From Aminobacter aminovorans (GTDB taxonomy: Bacteria; Pseudomonadota; Alphaproteobacteria; Rhizobiales; Rhizobiaceae): a stretch of 64,000 nucleotides of DNA. The stretch lies in NCBI RefSeq assembly GCF_900445235.1, contig NZ_UFSM01000001.1:3611501-3675500 (forward strand). The letters are read 5' to 3'. A model generated the notes under the pieces. The model was given only the letters and a program-made list of their open reading frames with translations. It did not search any database and had not been told where the DNA came from. Shown in pieces: positions 23,893 through 33,325 of this stretch (position 1 is its first letter; the number at the start of each line of letters is the position of its first letter). The position numbers and the translations under genes are program-made.

Positions 23893-24285
23893 ATGTCCGG
23901 CGGTGACGGACGTTGCCGATACACTGAGGTACAGCCGTTCGCACGCCGTTGCGCGGCCCTGCTCGCGCTGCCGTTACTTTTCGTCACCATTTCCCCTGCA
24001 TCGGCGCATCGAACAGCCTCTGGCTGGAGATATCCGCCGGCCTGCTGTCACGGCGACATCGAGCACGGCGAGTGCCAGGCCATTCCCGAAAAGGCGGTGG
24101 AGGAGCATGGCGGCGGCTGGTCGATCGTGCTGGAACCCGGAGATCACCGTAAGGTGACGCACCGCAATCGCTATTTCGTGCCCTATGGTTCGGAAATCCC
24201 CTCGGGCGACGGCGACTATCACATCTGCCTGCATCCGACCGAAGAACACGAGAACTGCTTCTTCGTGCCGCCAGATGCGATGTAG
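23893..24285 (+). CDS. Secreted cysteine-containing protein of unknown function
   Basis: This 130-residue protein has an N-terminal Sec signal: basic residues, then ALLALPLLFVTISPASA with cleavage expected after ASA. The mature domain of about 95 residues contains CCHGDIEHGEC, ICLHPTEEHENC and several His residues. These could form disulfides or a metal site in the periplasm. I do not recognise a characterised family. ATG 23893 is preferred over 23890 since GGAG lies seven bases before it. It follows psuG by 117 bp of AT-rich sequence and a hairpin (23823-23855), so it is probably a separate unit. Confidence 0.72.
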   Translation: MSGGDGRCRYTEVQPFARRCAALLALPLLFVTISPASAHRTASGWRYPPACCHGDIEHGECQAIPEKAVEEHGGGWSIVLEPGDHRKVTHRNRYFVPYGSEIPSGDGDYHICLHPTEEHENCFFVPPDAM

Positions 24286-24287
24286 GG

Positions 24288-24602
24288 CTATTTCTTGCTG
24301 CGCAGCGCCGCTTCGAAGGCCTTGCGCGCCCATACCGCCATTTCGTCGGGATCGTCGACAGCGCTTTCGGGGATCGTCCAGTAAGGCATGTTGACCGGCC
24401 GTCCGCCGGCGTCGGTCCAGCGCTTGGCACCTGCCGCCTCGAAATCTGGCGCGCTCACCGCATCGGCCTTGAGCAGGATTTCGCCGCGCACCTCTACGCC
24501 GACGATCAACGCGTCATGATAGATGCCCTTGCCGCCGAACATCTTGCGGATGGTGACATCGCCGAGGCCGGAGAAGGTCTCACGAATGGCTTCGTCACTC
24601 AT
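24288..24602 (-). CDS. TfoX/Sxy N-terminal domain protein
   Basis: This 104-residue protein contains the TfoX N domain: LGDVTIRKMFGGKGIYHD near the start, then ILLKADAVSAPDFEAAGAKR and the MPYWTIPESAVDDPDEM stretch typical of the group. No DNA-binding domain is present. It lies 69 bp downstream of sufA on the same strand, so read-through from the suf operon is possible. The gap is filled by four copies of a GATGCCT repeat. The function is unknown. Confidence 0.88.
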   Translation of the reverse strand: MSDEAIRETFSGLGDVTIRKMFGGKGIYHDALIVGVEVRGEILLKADAVSAPDFEAAGAKRWTDAGGRPVNMPYWTIPESAVDDPDEMAVWARKAFEAALRSKK

Positions 24603-24606
24603 TTGC

Positions 24607-24656
24607 GATGCCTTTCGGGCCGATGCCTCGCGCCGATGCCTTGCGGGTGGATGCCT
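24607..24656. repeat. Degenerate tandem repeat with four GATGCCT copies
   Basis: GATGCCT occurs at 24607, 24622, 24635 and 24650, spaced 15, 13 and 15 bases. The intervening bases are also similar (cg-rich). It fills most of the 69-bp gap between sufA and the TfoX-domain gene. The copy nearest the TfoX gene supplies its ribosome site (AAAGG on the minus strand). Confidence 0.6.
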
Positions 24657-24671
24657 CTCGATCGCTGTGGA

Positions 24672-25052
24672 TCAGGCCTGCGCGCGCGCCTCTGCGAGCG
24701 CCTTGAGGTCGGCGGGCTTCAGCTCGACCGACTCGCCACAGCCGCAGGCCGAGCTCTGGTTCGGATTGTTGAAGGTGAAACCGGTGCGCAGCGTGGTCGT
24801 CTCGAAATCCATCTGCGTGCCGAACAGGAACAGTGCGGCCTCGGGCGCGACATAGACATGGGCACCGTCGTGCTCGATGTGGTCGTCCTTGGGGTTCGGC
24901 TCGGTCACCAGATCGACGGTGTATTCCATGCCGGCGCAGCCGCCCTTCTTGATGCCGAGGCGGATGCCCAGGGCATTGTCACGGGTGGCCATGATCTCGC
25001 GCACGCGCTCGGCGGCCCGGTCGGTCATTGAGATGACGGCGAAGCGTCCCAT
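24672..25052 (-). CDS. sufA: A-type iron-sulfur carrier SufA
   Basis: SufA takes clusters from the SufBCD scaffold and delivers them to apoproteins. The 126-residue protein has the three conserved cysteines of A-type carriers: one in KKGGCAGMEY, and two in SACGCGESV near the C-terminus. It is the last suf gene of the operon. A gene of unknown function sits between it and sufT, with a 90-bp gap, so SufA may have partly separate expression. Confidence 0.95.
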   Translation of the reverse strand: MGRFAVISMTDRAAERVREIMATRDNALGIRLGIKKGGCAGMEYTVDLVTEPNPKDDHIEHDGAHVYVAPEAALFLFGTQMDFETTTLRTGFTFNNPNQSSACGCGESVELKPADLKALAEARAQA

Positions 25053-25142
25053 TTTTCTTCCTGCTCCATTCCTTGCAGGTTCAAGGCCTGCCGGATGACT
25101 CTCTCACCTAAGATGGTGAACATTCCTGTTGCGTGCAACCTC

Positions 25143-25568
25143 TCAGCCAGCAGCTGATGAGTATGATGGCTCCACCAGTCCGAAAGCGGCGACCAGCTTG
25201 TCGTAAGTAGGCGTGTGTTGCGTTTCGCCGTATCGAGCAACCAACTGCCAAATGTCATCGCTATAGAGGAGCAGCATCTCCTCGGTCGGAGCGACGATTT
25301 GCATGTCGCCGGGGCCTAGATAGAGCGAGTACCCCTCTATTCCATAGCGAGACAAAATGGCGTAGTGGGCGCGAAACTCTCCCGTACTGATGCGAAGCCC
25401 GTCGTCCGACGTACCCTCATACGGCTTCACGATTCGACATATGCGACCGATCGCAGTTTTCCGAAGCGCTTCCTCGTCAGAGCCATAGCGGAATACGTCC
25501 GCCGGCAGCGACAAGACACGAACATAGCAGCCGACGAACACGCTGTTCCCGGCTGCCGGCTCGCTCAT
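25143..25568 (-). CDS. Hypothetical protein inside the suf operon
   Basis: This 141-residue soluble acidic protein begins MSEPAAGNSVFVGCYVRVLS. I recognise no domain. It is rich in aromatic residues in its second half (YGIEGYSLYLGPGDM, LLLYSDDIWQLVARYG). Its start codon shares one base with the sufT stop (TGATG), so it is translationally coupled to an iron-sulfur assembly gene. The frame continues upstream to 25622, but that is inside sufT. Base composition looks slightly less GC-rich than its neighbours, which may mean recent insertion. The function is unknown; an accessory role in cluster assembly is only a hypothesis. Confidence 0.75.
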   Translation of the reverse strand: MSEPAAGNSVFVGCYVRVLSLPADVFRYGSDEEALRKTAIGRICRIVKPYEGTSDDGLRISTGEFRAHYAILSRYGIEGYSLYLGPGDMQIVAPTEEMLLLYSDDIWQLVARYGETQHTPTYDKLVAAFGLVEPSYSSAAG

Positions 25569-25975
25569 CAATACCAACCAACCGCCACCTGGGCCTCTTC
25601 TGACATGCGGTCGGGTGTCCACGGCGGATCGAAGGTCATGGCAACCTCGACGCCAGACACGCCTTCGACGGCGCCGACGGCGTTCTGGACCCAGCCGGGC
25701 ATCTCGCCGGCCACTGGGCAGCCTGGAGCTGTCAGCGTCATGTCGATCTTGACGGTGCGGTCGTCTTCGATGTCGATCTTGTAGATCAGGCCGAGTTCAT
25801 AGATGTCGGCAGGGATTTCCGGGTCATAGACCGTCTTCAGAGCCGAGACGATGTCGTCGGTCAGCCGCGCAAGCTCGTCGGCCGGGATGGCCGAAGCCGA
25901 AACGAGAGCCTTGCCCGCCGTTTCCGGCGCAGTGTCGTCAACTGTGGCGGCGATAGCGTCTTCCATGGTGCTCAC
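25568..25975 (-). CDS. sufT: SUF-associated DUF59/MIP18 family protein (SufT type)
   Basis: This 135-residue protein contains the DUF59 (MIP18) domain from about residue 35: DPEIPADIYELGLIYKIDI, then MTLTAPGCPVAGEMP with the conserved Cys. A 30-residue Ala-rich N-terminal tail precedes it. SufT-type proteins help mature iron-sulfur proteins and are often encoded next to sufS. The ATG overlaps the sufS stop by four bases, and its own stop overlaps the next gene start by one base. Confidence 0.92.
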   Translation of the reverse strand: MSTMEDAIAATVDDTAPETAGKALVSASAIPADELARLTDDIVSALKTVYDPEIPADIYELGLIYKIDIEDDRTVKIDMTLTAPGCPVAGEMPGWVQNAVGAVEGVSGVEVAMTFDPPWTPDRMSEEAQVAVGWY

Positions 25976-27219
25976 CCGAAGAATTTACGCGCTTTTTCAA
26001 GCGCTTCGGCCAAAATGTCAATTTCGGCCTTCGTGTTGTACATGCCGAACGACGCCCTGCATGTGGAGGTTACGCCGAAGCGTTTCAACAGCGGCTGGGC
26101 GCAGTGCGTGCCGGCACGCACTGCGACGCCCTGGCGGTCGATGACCATCGACACGTCGTGGGCGTGGATGCCCTGTAGCTCGAACGAGACGATGGCGCCC
26201 TTGCCTGGCGCATCTCCGAAGATGCGCAGCGAATTGATCGAGCGCAGTCGCTCATGGGCGTAGTCACGCAGCATCGCCTCATGCGCTGCTATGCGCTCGC
26301 GGCCGATGCCGTCGATGTAGTCGAGTGCGGCACCGAGGCCGATGGCCTGGACGATCGGCGGCGTGCCGGCCTCGAAGCGGTGCGGCGGCTCATTGTAGGT
26401 GACGATGTCCTCGGTCACCTCGACGATCATCTCGCCGCCGCCGTGGAACGGGCGCATGCGCTCGAGCAGCTCGCGCTTGCCATAGAGCACGCCGATACCA
26501 GAGGGTCCGTAGAGCTTGTGGCCGGTCATGACGAAGAAGTCGCAGTCGAGGTCCTGCACGTCGATGGGCATGTGAACAGCACTCTGGCTACCGTCGACAA
26601 GAACCGGGATGCCGCGCGCATGCGCAATGCGGCAGATCTCCTTGATCGGCGTCACCGTGCCGAGCGCGTTCGACATATGGGTGATCGCGACCAGTTTTGT
26701 CCGGTCGGTCAGGCGCTTCTCGAATTCCTCGATGTGGAAAGTGCCGAGGTCGTCGACCGGCACCCAGACCAGCTTGGCGCCCTGGCGTTCCCTGATGAAA
26801 TGCCACGGCACGATGTTGGAGTGGTGCTCCATGATCGAGAGCACGATCTCGTCGCCCTCGCCGATGTTCGGCATGCCGTAACCATAGGCGACGGTGTTGA
26901 TCGCCGAGGTGGCGTTGGAGGTGAAGATGACCTGATTGACATCAGGCGCATTGAGAAAGCGGCGCACGCTCTCGCGCGCCTTCTCATAGGCGTCGGTCGC
27001 CGCATTGGACAAGAAATGCAGGCCGCGATGGACGTTGGCGTATTCGTTGGAATAGGCGTTGGCGATGGCATCGATGACGACCTGCGGCTTCTGGGCCGAG
27101 GCGCCGTTGTCGAGATAGACGAGCGGCTTGCCATAGACCTCGCGCGACAGGATCGGGAAGTCGCGGCGGATGGCCTCGACGTCATAGGTGCTGTCTTCGA
27201 CCTTCTGATCCATCAACAA
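25972..27219 (-). CDS. sufS: Cysteine desulfurase SufS (group II)
   Basis: SufS removes sulfur from L-cysteine as a persulfide for cluster assembly. The 415-residue PLP enzyme has the Schiff-base Lys235 in TGHKLYGPSG and the active-site Cys373 in RAGTHCAQP, the group II signature. No sufE or sufU acceptor gene is visible in this operon. ATG 27219 or 27213 can serve as the start. The 61-bp gap to sufD and the 4-base overlap with sufT fit an operon. Confidence 0.97.
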   Translation of the reverse strand: MLMDQKVEDSTYDVEAIRRDFPILSREVYGKPLVYLDNGASAQKPQVVIDAIANAYSNEYANVHRGLHFLSNAATDAYEKARESVRRFLNAPDVNQVIFTSNATSAINTVAYGYGMPNIGEGDEIVLSIMEHHSNIVPWHFIRERQGAKLVWVPVDDLGTFHIEEFEKRLTDRTKLVAITHMSNALGTVTPIKEICRIAHARGIPVLVDGSQSAVHMPIDVQDLDCDFFVMTGHKLYGPSGIGVLYGKRELLERMRPFHGGGEMIVEVTEDIVTYNEPPHRFEAGTPPIVQAIGLGAALDYIDGIGRERIAAHEAMLRDYAHERLRSINSLRIFGDAPGKGAIVSFELQGIHAHDVSMVIDRQGVAVRAGTHCAQPLLKRFGVTSTCRASFGMYNTKAEIDILAEALEKARKFFG

Positions 27220-27280
27220 ATTCCCATGCCTTCATTCGCCTGTCGGCGGCGTCTCCCCGCGAACGGGGAGAAAATCCCGG

Positions 27281-28546
27281 TCAGGCGTGCGCCGCAAACC
27301 AGCTGTTCAGCAGTTCTTCCAGCGGTTCGACGACCGTCTCGTCCTCAAGCTCCTCGATGACCTCGGCCAGGAACGCACGAACGAGAAGGCCGCGGGCGGA
27401 CTTTTCGTCGATGCCGCGCGCCATCAGGTAGAACAGATGGTTGCGGTCGATCTCGGTGACGGTGGCGCCATGGCCGCAGGCGACGTCGTCGGCGAAGATT
27501 TCGAGCTCGGGCTTGGTCGAGAACTCGCCGTCGTCGGACAGCAACAGCGTGTTGCAGGCCATGCGGGCGTCGGTCTTCTGGGCGATCTGGTGCACGTTGA
27601 TGCGGCCCTGGAACACGCCCTTGGCGCGCCCGGTGACGACGTTGCGCACGACCTCGGTCGAAGACGTATGAGGCACGGCGTGATCGAGCACCATGGTGAC
27701 GTCGACATGGCAGTCGCCGGCGAGCAGGTTGACGCCGCGCAGCTTGAAGTCGGCGCCTTCGCCTGTCGCCTTGACGATGACTTCCTGGCGCACAAGCTTT
27801 CCGCCGGCGTTCATGACGAACAGGGTCAGCTTGGCGTTCTTGCCGAGCTCGGCCTTGAACTGGGCGAGATGGGTCGCCGTCTCAGGCTGGTCCTGGACGA
27901 TCAGCCACAGTACCTCGGCGTCGTCGCCGAGCAAAAGCTGGCTGACGGAGCTGACGAGACCAGCGCCCTCGCCCGTCTGGCGCTCGACGATGGTTACCCT
28001 GGCGCCAGCGCCGACACGAACCGGCAGGCGGACATGGACCTGGCCACCGGCCTGGATATTCTGCAGCTCGATCGGCTTTTCGACCTGGGCGCCGTCTTCG
28101 ATGTCGACAAAATAGCCGTCGCCGACAAAGGCGGTATTCAACGCACCGACAGTGTCATCGCTGCCGTAAGTGACGAGCGCCGGCGCATAGCTGCCGTCGA
28201 CCAGCTTGTCGCCGAGGCGCTGGAAGGTGACACCTTCGACGGAAGGCGTCGTCGCCGACACGCCGTTGACGATCGGCAGCAGGGTCGAGCCTTCGAGCAG
28301 AGGCGCTATGGTCTTGGCAGCAGCGCTGGCATCGAAGGCCGGCACGGATGCAAGAAGGCGACGCAGGTCGGTGTAATGCCAGGACTCGACACGACGGGTC
28401 GGCAGGCCAGCCTTGATCTGCTCGATCGCGTTGTCGCGCTTGATCATGACTGCGCCATCGCCGGGCAGGAGCGAAAGCCGCTCGCCGAAAGCGTCGATGA
28501 TCGCCGCCTCCGCCGGGGTACGCTGGATTTCAGCACGGATGTTCAT
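27281..28546 (-). CDS. sufD: FeS cluster assembly protein SufD
   Basis: SufD is the partner of SufB in the SufBC2D scaffold that builds iron-sulfur clusters. The 421-residue protein shows the right-handed beta-helix domain with TMVLDHAVPHTSSTEVVRNV-type segments, and ends with the conserved ARGIDEKSARGLLVRAFL helix region. ATG 28546 is chosen: the frame opens 87 codons earlier, but that part is antisense-like sufC shadow. It starts 10 bp after the sufC stop. Confidence 0.96.
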   Translation of the reverse strand: MNIRAEIQRTPAEAAIIDAFGERLSLLPGDGAVMIKRDNAIEQIKAGLPTRRVESWHYTDLRRLLASVPAFDASAAAKTIAPLLEGSTLLPIVNGVSATTPSVEGVTFQRLGDKLVDGSYAPALVTYGSDDTVGALNTAFVGDGYFVDIEDGAQVEKPIELQNIQAGGQVHVRLPVRVGAGARVTIVERQTGEGAGLVSSVSQLLLGDDAEVLWLIVQDQPETATHLAQFKAELGKNAKLTLFVMNAGGKLVRQEVIVKATGEGADFKLRGVNLLAGDCHVDVTMVLDHAVPHTSSTEVVRNVVTGRAKGVFQGRINVHQIAQKTDARMACNTLLLSDDGEFSTKPELEIFADDVACGHGATVTEIDRNHLFYLMARGIDEKSARGLLVRAFLAEVIEELEDETVVEPLEELLNSWFAAHA

Positions 28547-28556
28547 CGTCGACACC

Positions 28557-29312
28557 TCAAGCAGCCTCTTCGATGATCCCGGCATAGCCGTTCTCTTCGA
28601 GTTCGAGCGCCAGCGACTTGTCACCGGACTTGATGACCTGGCCCTTGTAGAGCACGTGGACAGTGTCCGGCACGATATGATCGAGCAGGCGCTGGTAGTG
28701 GGTGATGACGATGATGGCGCGGTCGGGCGAACGCAGCGCGTTGACACCGTCGGAGACGATCTTGAGCGCATCGATGTCGAGGCCGGAGTCGGTTTCGTCG
28801 AGCACACACAGCTTCGGCTCCAGCAGCTTCATCTGCAGGATCTCCGCGCGCTTCTTCTCGCCACCGGAGAAGCCGACATTGACCGGGCGCTTGAGCATGT
28901 TGAAGTCCATCTCCAGCGTACCGGCGGCGTCCTTCACACGCTTGATGAAATCAGGAACCTTCAGCGGCTCCTCGCCGCGCGCCTTTCGCTGCGAATTCAT
29001 TGCGACCTTGAGGAACTCCATCGTGGCAACGCCGGGTATCTCCATCGGATACTGGAACGCCAGGAACAGACCCTTGGCGGCGCGCTCGGCAGGGTCCATC
29101 TCCAGGATCGACTCGCCATTGTAGAGGATCTCGCCCTCGGTCACCTCGTAGTCGTCGCGGCCGGCGAGGATGTAGGACAAGGTCGACTTGCCAGAGCCGT
29201 TCGGGCCCATGATGGCTGCGACTTCGCCGGCCTTCACCGTCAGGTTCAGGCCGCGGATGATTTCGGTGCCGCTCTCGGCGATACGGGCATGCAGGTTCTT
29301 GATCTCAAGCAT
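28557..29312 (-). CDS. sufC: FeS assembly ATPase SufC
   Basis: SufC is the ABC-type ATPase of the SufBCD complex. The 251-residue protein has Walker A GPNGSGKST, the Q-loop region AFQYPMEIPG, the signature FSGGEKKRAEIL and Walker B LCVLDETDSGLD. No membrane domain accompanies it, as expected for the cytosolic scaffold. Between sufB and sufC lie a 53-codon membrane ORF and an 80-bp spacer. Confidence 0.98.
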   Translation of the reverse strand: MLEIKNLHARIAESGTEIIRGLNLTVKAGEVAAIMGPNGSGKSTLSYILAGRDDYEVTEGEILYNGESILEMDPAERAAKGLFLAFQYPMEIPGVATMEFLKVAMNSQRKARGEEPLKVPDFIKRVKDAAGTLEMDFNMLKRPVNVGFSGGEKKRAEILQMKLLEPKLCVLDETDSGLDIDALKIVSDGVNALRSPDRAIIVITHYQRLLDHIVPDTVHVLYKGQVIKSGDKSLALELEENGYAGIIEEAA

Positions 29313-29392
29313 CTTTTTTCAGCTTTCTTCATATCTGGCGCCGAGGCGGGCGGCGCAATTCCTGTCCACGACGATGCTGGCGCGCGGGTCTC

Positions 29393-29553
29393 TCAGATTC
29401 CCAGTGCGCGGCGCAGCAACGGCAAAAGGCTTGCGGCAACGATGCCGGTGATGGTTCCCAACGCAAGCCGCGCGGCGCGCGACTGGAACGACGGCGCTGC
29501 TGCGGCAAGACCGCCGCAAACGACCGCGTAGAAGACCATCGTGACCGGATCCA

Positions 29554-29554
<1 letters not shown>
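29393..29554 (-). CDS. 53-residue putative membrane peptide between sufB and sufC
   Basis: On the minus strand ATG 29554 opens a frame of 53 codons ending in TGA at 29393. Its ATG shares one base with the sufB stop (TGATG), a coupling also seen at the sufT/hypothetical junction. The product begins MDPVTMVFYAVVCGG and has two hydrophobic stretches, residues 4-20 and about 32-46, separated by QSRAARL. It ends LLRRALGI. This predicts a small two-helix inner-membrane hairpin. I do not know a named family. Its position inside a core suf operon suggests it is translated; the function is unknown. Confidence 0.6.
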
Positions 29555-31083
<1,529 letters not shown>

Positions 31084-31254
31084 AAGCGTTCTCCATCCAC
31101 GCCGGGGTCAAGGCCCGACAGTTTTCAAACTATGGCACCGCTGGAGCGGCGTAAGTTCCATATAGTGTGCTTTTGCCGGGAATTCACCCGGAAGAACGCC
31201 TTCGGCGTCCCTGACACACCCGTTCACTGGCCCTTGGGCCAAATTTCCCGCCGA

Positions 31255-32418
31255 TCAGGCGGCTTTCGTACGGTCCGCGCGGCGCGAAAGAAGCGCTGCA
31301 AGAGCCGTTTCGAATTTTTCCACGTCCGCCTCGGACGTCAGCCGGCCAATCGACACGCGCAGCGCGCCCAGATTGTCGGCAAAGCCCATCGCCTTCAGCA
31401 CATGGCTGGGGCCGACCTTGCCCGACGAGCACGCGGAACCTGCCGAGAGCGCAACGCCTGCGAGATCGAAGGCGATCTGTGCCGTCTCGGCCTTGACGCC
31501 CGGAATAGCGAAGAATGTCGTATTGGCAAGCCGTTCGACTGCCTTTCCGAAGATTTCGGCGTCGGAAACCAGCCGCAGAACGGTCTCTTCGAGGCGATCG
31601 CGCATGGCCCGGACCTCGCCGATCCCGGCCAGCCCGTCCAGAGCGGCGCGCGCGGCAGCGCCAAATCCAGATATCGCCGGCAGGTTCTCGGTGCCGCCAC
31701 GATGGCCCTTTTCCTGACCGCCGCCCGTCACAAGAGGTGTGGACATCATCAGGTCGGCTTGGGCGACGATCGCGCCTGCACCCTTGGGGCCGCCGATCTT
31801 GTGCGAGGAGAGAATCAGGTAGTCGGCATAACCCTCTGACATATCGAGAGGAATGCGGCCCGCAGCCTGGACTGCATCGAGTACCAGCACGCCGCCTGAA
31901 GCCTTCACCAGTTCGGAAATGGCGCGGATGGGCTGGATGACACCGGTCTCGTTGTTGGCGGCGTGGATCGCCACCAGCGGCAGGCCTTCCGACTTGTCGT
32001 GGGCAGCGAGTGCGGCTTCCAGGGCAGCAAAGTCGACGATGCCGTTGCCATCGACGCCAAGACGGGCAACCCGCTCCGCCGGGAAACGGCCGCCATTCAG
32101 CACGCAAGGATGATCGGCCTCGGTGACATAGAGGCGCGACATGCGCACAGCGCCGCGCCCCATGCGCCAGTCGGGCGACAAAAGCGTGGTCGCGGCTTCG
32201 GTGGCGCCAGAGGTGAAGACGACATGTTCAGGCCTGGCGCCAACGAGGGCGGCGACATCGCGCCTGGCATCCTCGATGATCTTGCGGGCGGCCCTACCCT
32301 CGCTGTGAACCGACGACGGGTTGGCCGCGACATCGAGCGCAGCGACCACGGCCGCACGCGCTGCGGGCAGCAGCGGCGCACTGGCATTGTAGTCGAGATA
32401 GGCGCGCGGTCCGGCCAT
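31255..32418 (-). CDS. Cysteine desulfurase, NifS/IscS-like (group I)
   Basis: This 387-residue PLP enzyme has Lys207 in SSHKIGGPKG and the mobile-loop Cys330 in SAGSACSSGK, the group I (IscS/NifS) pattern. It differs from the group II SufS encoded at the other end of the operon, so the suf operon holds two sulfur donors of different classes. It is the promoter-proximal gene. This arrangement is known in rhizobia, where the gene is sometimes called sufS1 or nifS-like. No iscU, iscA or ferredoxin genes accompany it. Confidence 0.93.
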   Translation of the reverse strand: MAGPRAYLDYNASAPLLPAARAAVVAALDVAANPSSVHSEGRAARKIIEDARRDVAALVGARPEHVVFTSGATEAATTLLSPDWRMGRGAVRMSRLYVTEADHPCVLNGGRFPAERVARLGVDGNGIVDFAALEAALAAHDKSEGLPLVAIHAANNETGVIQPIRAISELVKASGGVLVLDAVQAAGRIPLDMSEGYADYLILSSHKIGGPKGAGAIVAQADLMMSTPLVTGGGQEKGHRGGTENLPAISGFGAAARAALDGLAGIGEVRAMRDRLEETVLRLVSDAEIFGKAVERLANTTFFAIPGVKAETAQIAFDLAGVALSAGSACSSGKVGPSHVLKAMGFADNLGALRVSIGRLTSEADVEKFETALAALLSRRADRTKAA

Positions 32419-32537
32419 TTTCCTGGTTTTTGCCCTGTCAAATCATGTTCGGATGGGAGGACGCGCAATTTCCTTGAAATTCCAAGGCCAGCCGTCCTAT
32501 CTACCCGCTTTGCCAAATGGGCGGTTTCGCCACCCAG

Positions 32538-32569
32538 TTTTGAACAGTTCTAAACTAGCTTCTAAGAAG
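32538..32569. promoter_or_regulatory. Candidate iron-responsive (Irr/ICE-like) operator in the suf divergent promoter
   Basis: Bases 32538-32554 form a 17-bp near-palindrome: arms TTTTGAAC and GTTCTAAA around a central A, with one mismatched pair. It resembles the TTTAGAA/TTCTAAA arms of the Irr-bound iron-control element of rhizobia. A second smaller palindrome, CTTCTAAGAAG, follows at 32559-32569. The site lies about 120 bp upstream of the desulfurase start and 83 bp upstream of the hydrolase start. The palindrome is seen; Irr binding is inference. Confidence 0.5.
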
Positions 32570-32636
32570 GCGCGTCCCTCGCGTCAAGGCTGGGCACAGG
32601 ATTGTTTAATCGGCCTTGCGTCAAGTGGAGTAGTTT

Positions 32637-33311
32637 ATGCCAGAGGTCATTTTTACCGGTCCGGCGGGTCGCCTGGAAGGTCGTTATCAGCCGTCCAAGG
32701 AAAAGAACGCGCCGATTGCCATCATACTGCATCCGCACCCGCAGTTTGGCGGCACGATGAACAACAAGATCGTGTACGACCTCTTCTACATGTTCCAGAA
32801 GCGCGATTTCACCACGCTGCGCTTCAACTTCCGCGGCATCGGCCGCAGCCAGGGTGAGTTCGACCATGGCACGGGCGAGCTGTCGGATGCGGCTGCCGCA
32901 CTCGACTGGGTGCAGTCGCTGCATCCCGACTCGAAGAGCTGCTGGGTCGCCGGCTATTCCTTCGGCGCCTGGATCGGCATGCAGCTTCTGATGCGCCGCC
33001 CGGAGATCGAAGGCTTCATCTCTGTTGCGCCGCAGCCCAACACCTACGACTTCTCGTTCCTGGCGCCCTGCCCGTCGTCGGGCCTGATCATCCATGGTGA
33101 CGCCGACAAGGTGGCGCCGCCGAAGGATGTGCAGGGCCTGGTCGACAAGCTGCACACGCAGAAGGGCATCACCATCACCCAGAAGACGCTCCCCGGCGCC
33201 AACCACTTCTTCGGCAACGACCCGGAGCTGGTGATCGACGAGTGCGCCGAGTATCTCGACCGCCGTCTCGCCGGCGAGCTTTCGGACCCGCGTCCGAAGC
33301 GCCTGCGCTAA
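32637..33311 (+). CDS. Alpha/beta hydrolase, COG2945-like
   Basis: This 224-residue alpha/beta hydrolase has the nucleophile elbow GYSFGAW with Ser as nucleophile, an oxyanion region HPHPQFGGTMNNK, an acid in HGDADKVAPP and the catalytic His in PGANHFF. The family is conserved next to suf genes in Hyphomicrobiales but its substrate is unknown. It is divergent from the desulfurase and shares the promoter region that carries the iron-box-like palindrome. PaiB follows 14 bp downstream and is likely co-transcribed. Confidence 0.9.
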   Translation: MPEVIFTGPAGRLEGRYQPSKEKNAPIAIILHPHPQFGGTMNNKIVYDLFYMFQKRDFTTLRFNFRGIGRSQGEFDHGTGELSDAAAALDWVQSLHPDSKSCWVAGYSFGAWIGMQLLMRRPEIEGFISVAPQPNTYDFSFLAPCPSSGLIIHGDADKVAPPKDVQGLVDKLHTQKGITITQKTLPGANHFFGNDPELVIDECAEYLDRRLAGELSDPRPKRLR

Positions 33312-33325
33312 GAGGAGTTACGCGC

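Noticed and set aside
26254..28576. Two long plus-strand frames opposite sufS and sufD
   Set aside because: Both are antisense shadows of well-supported suf genes.
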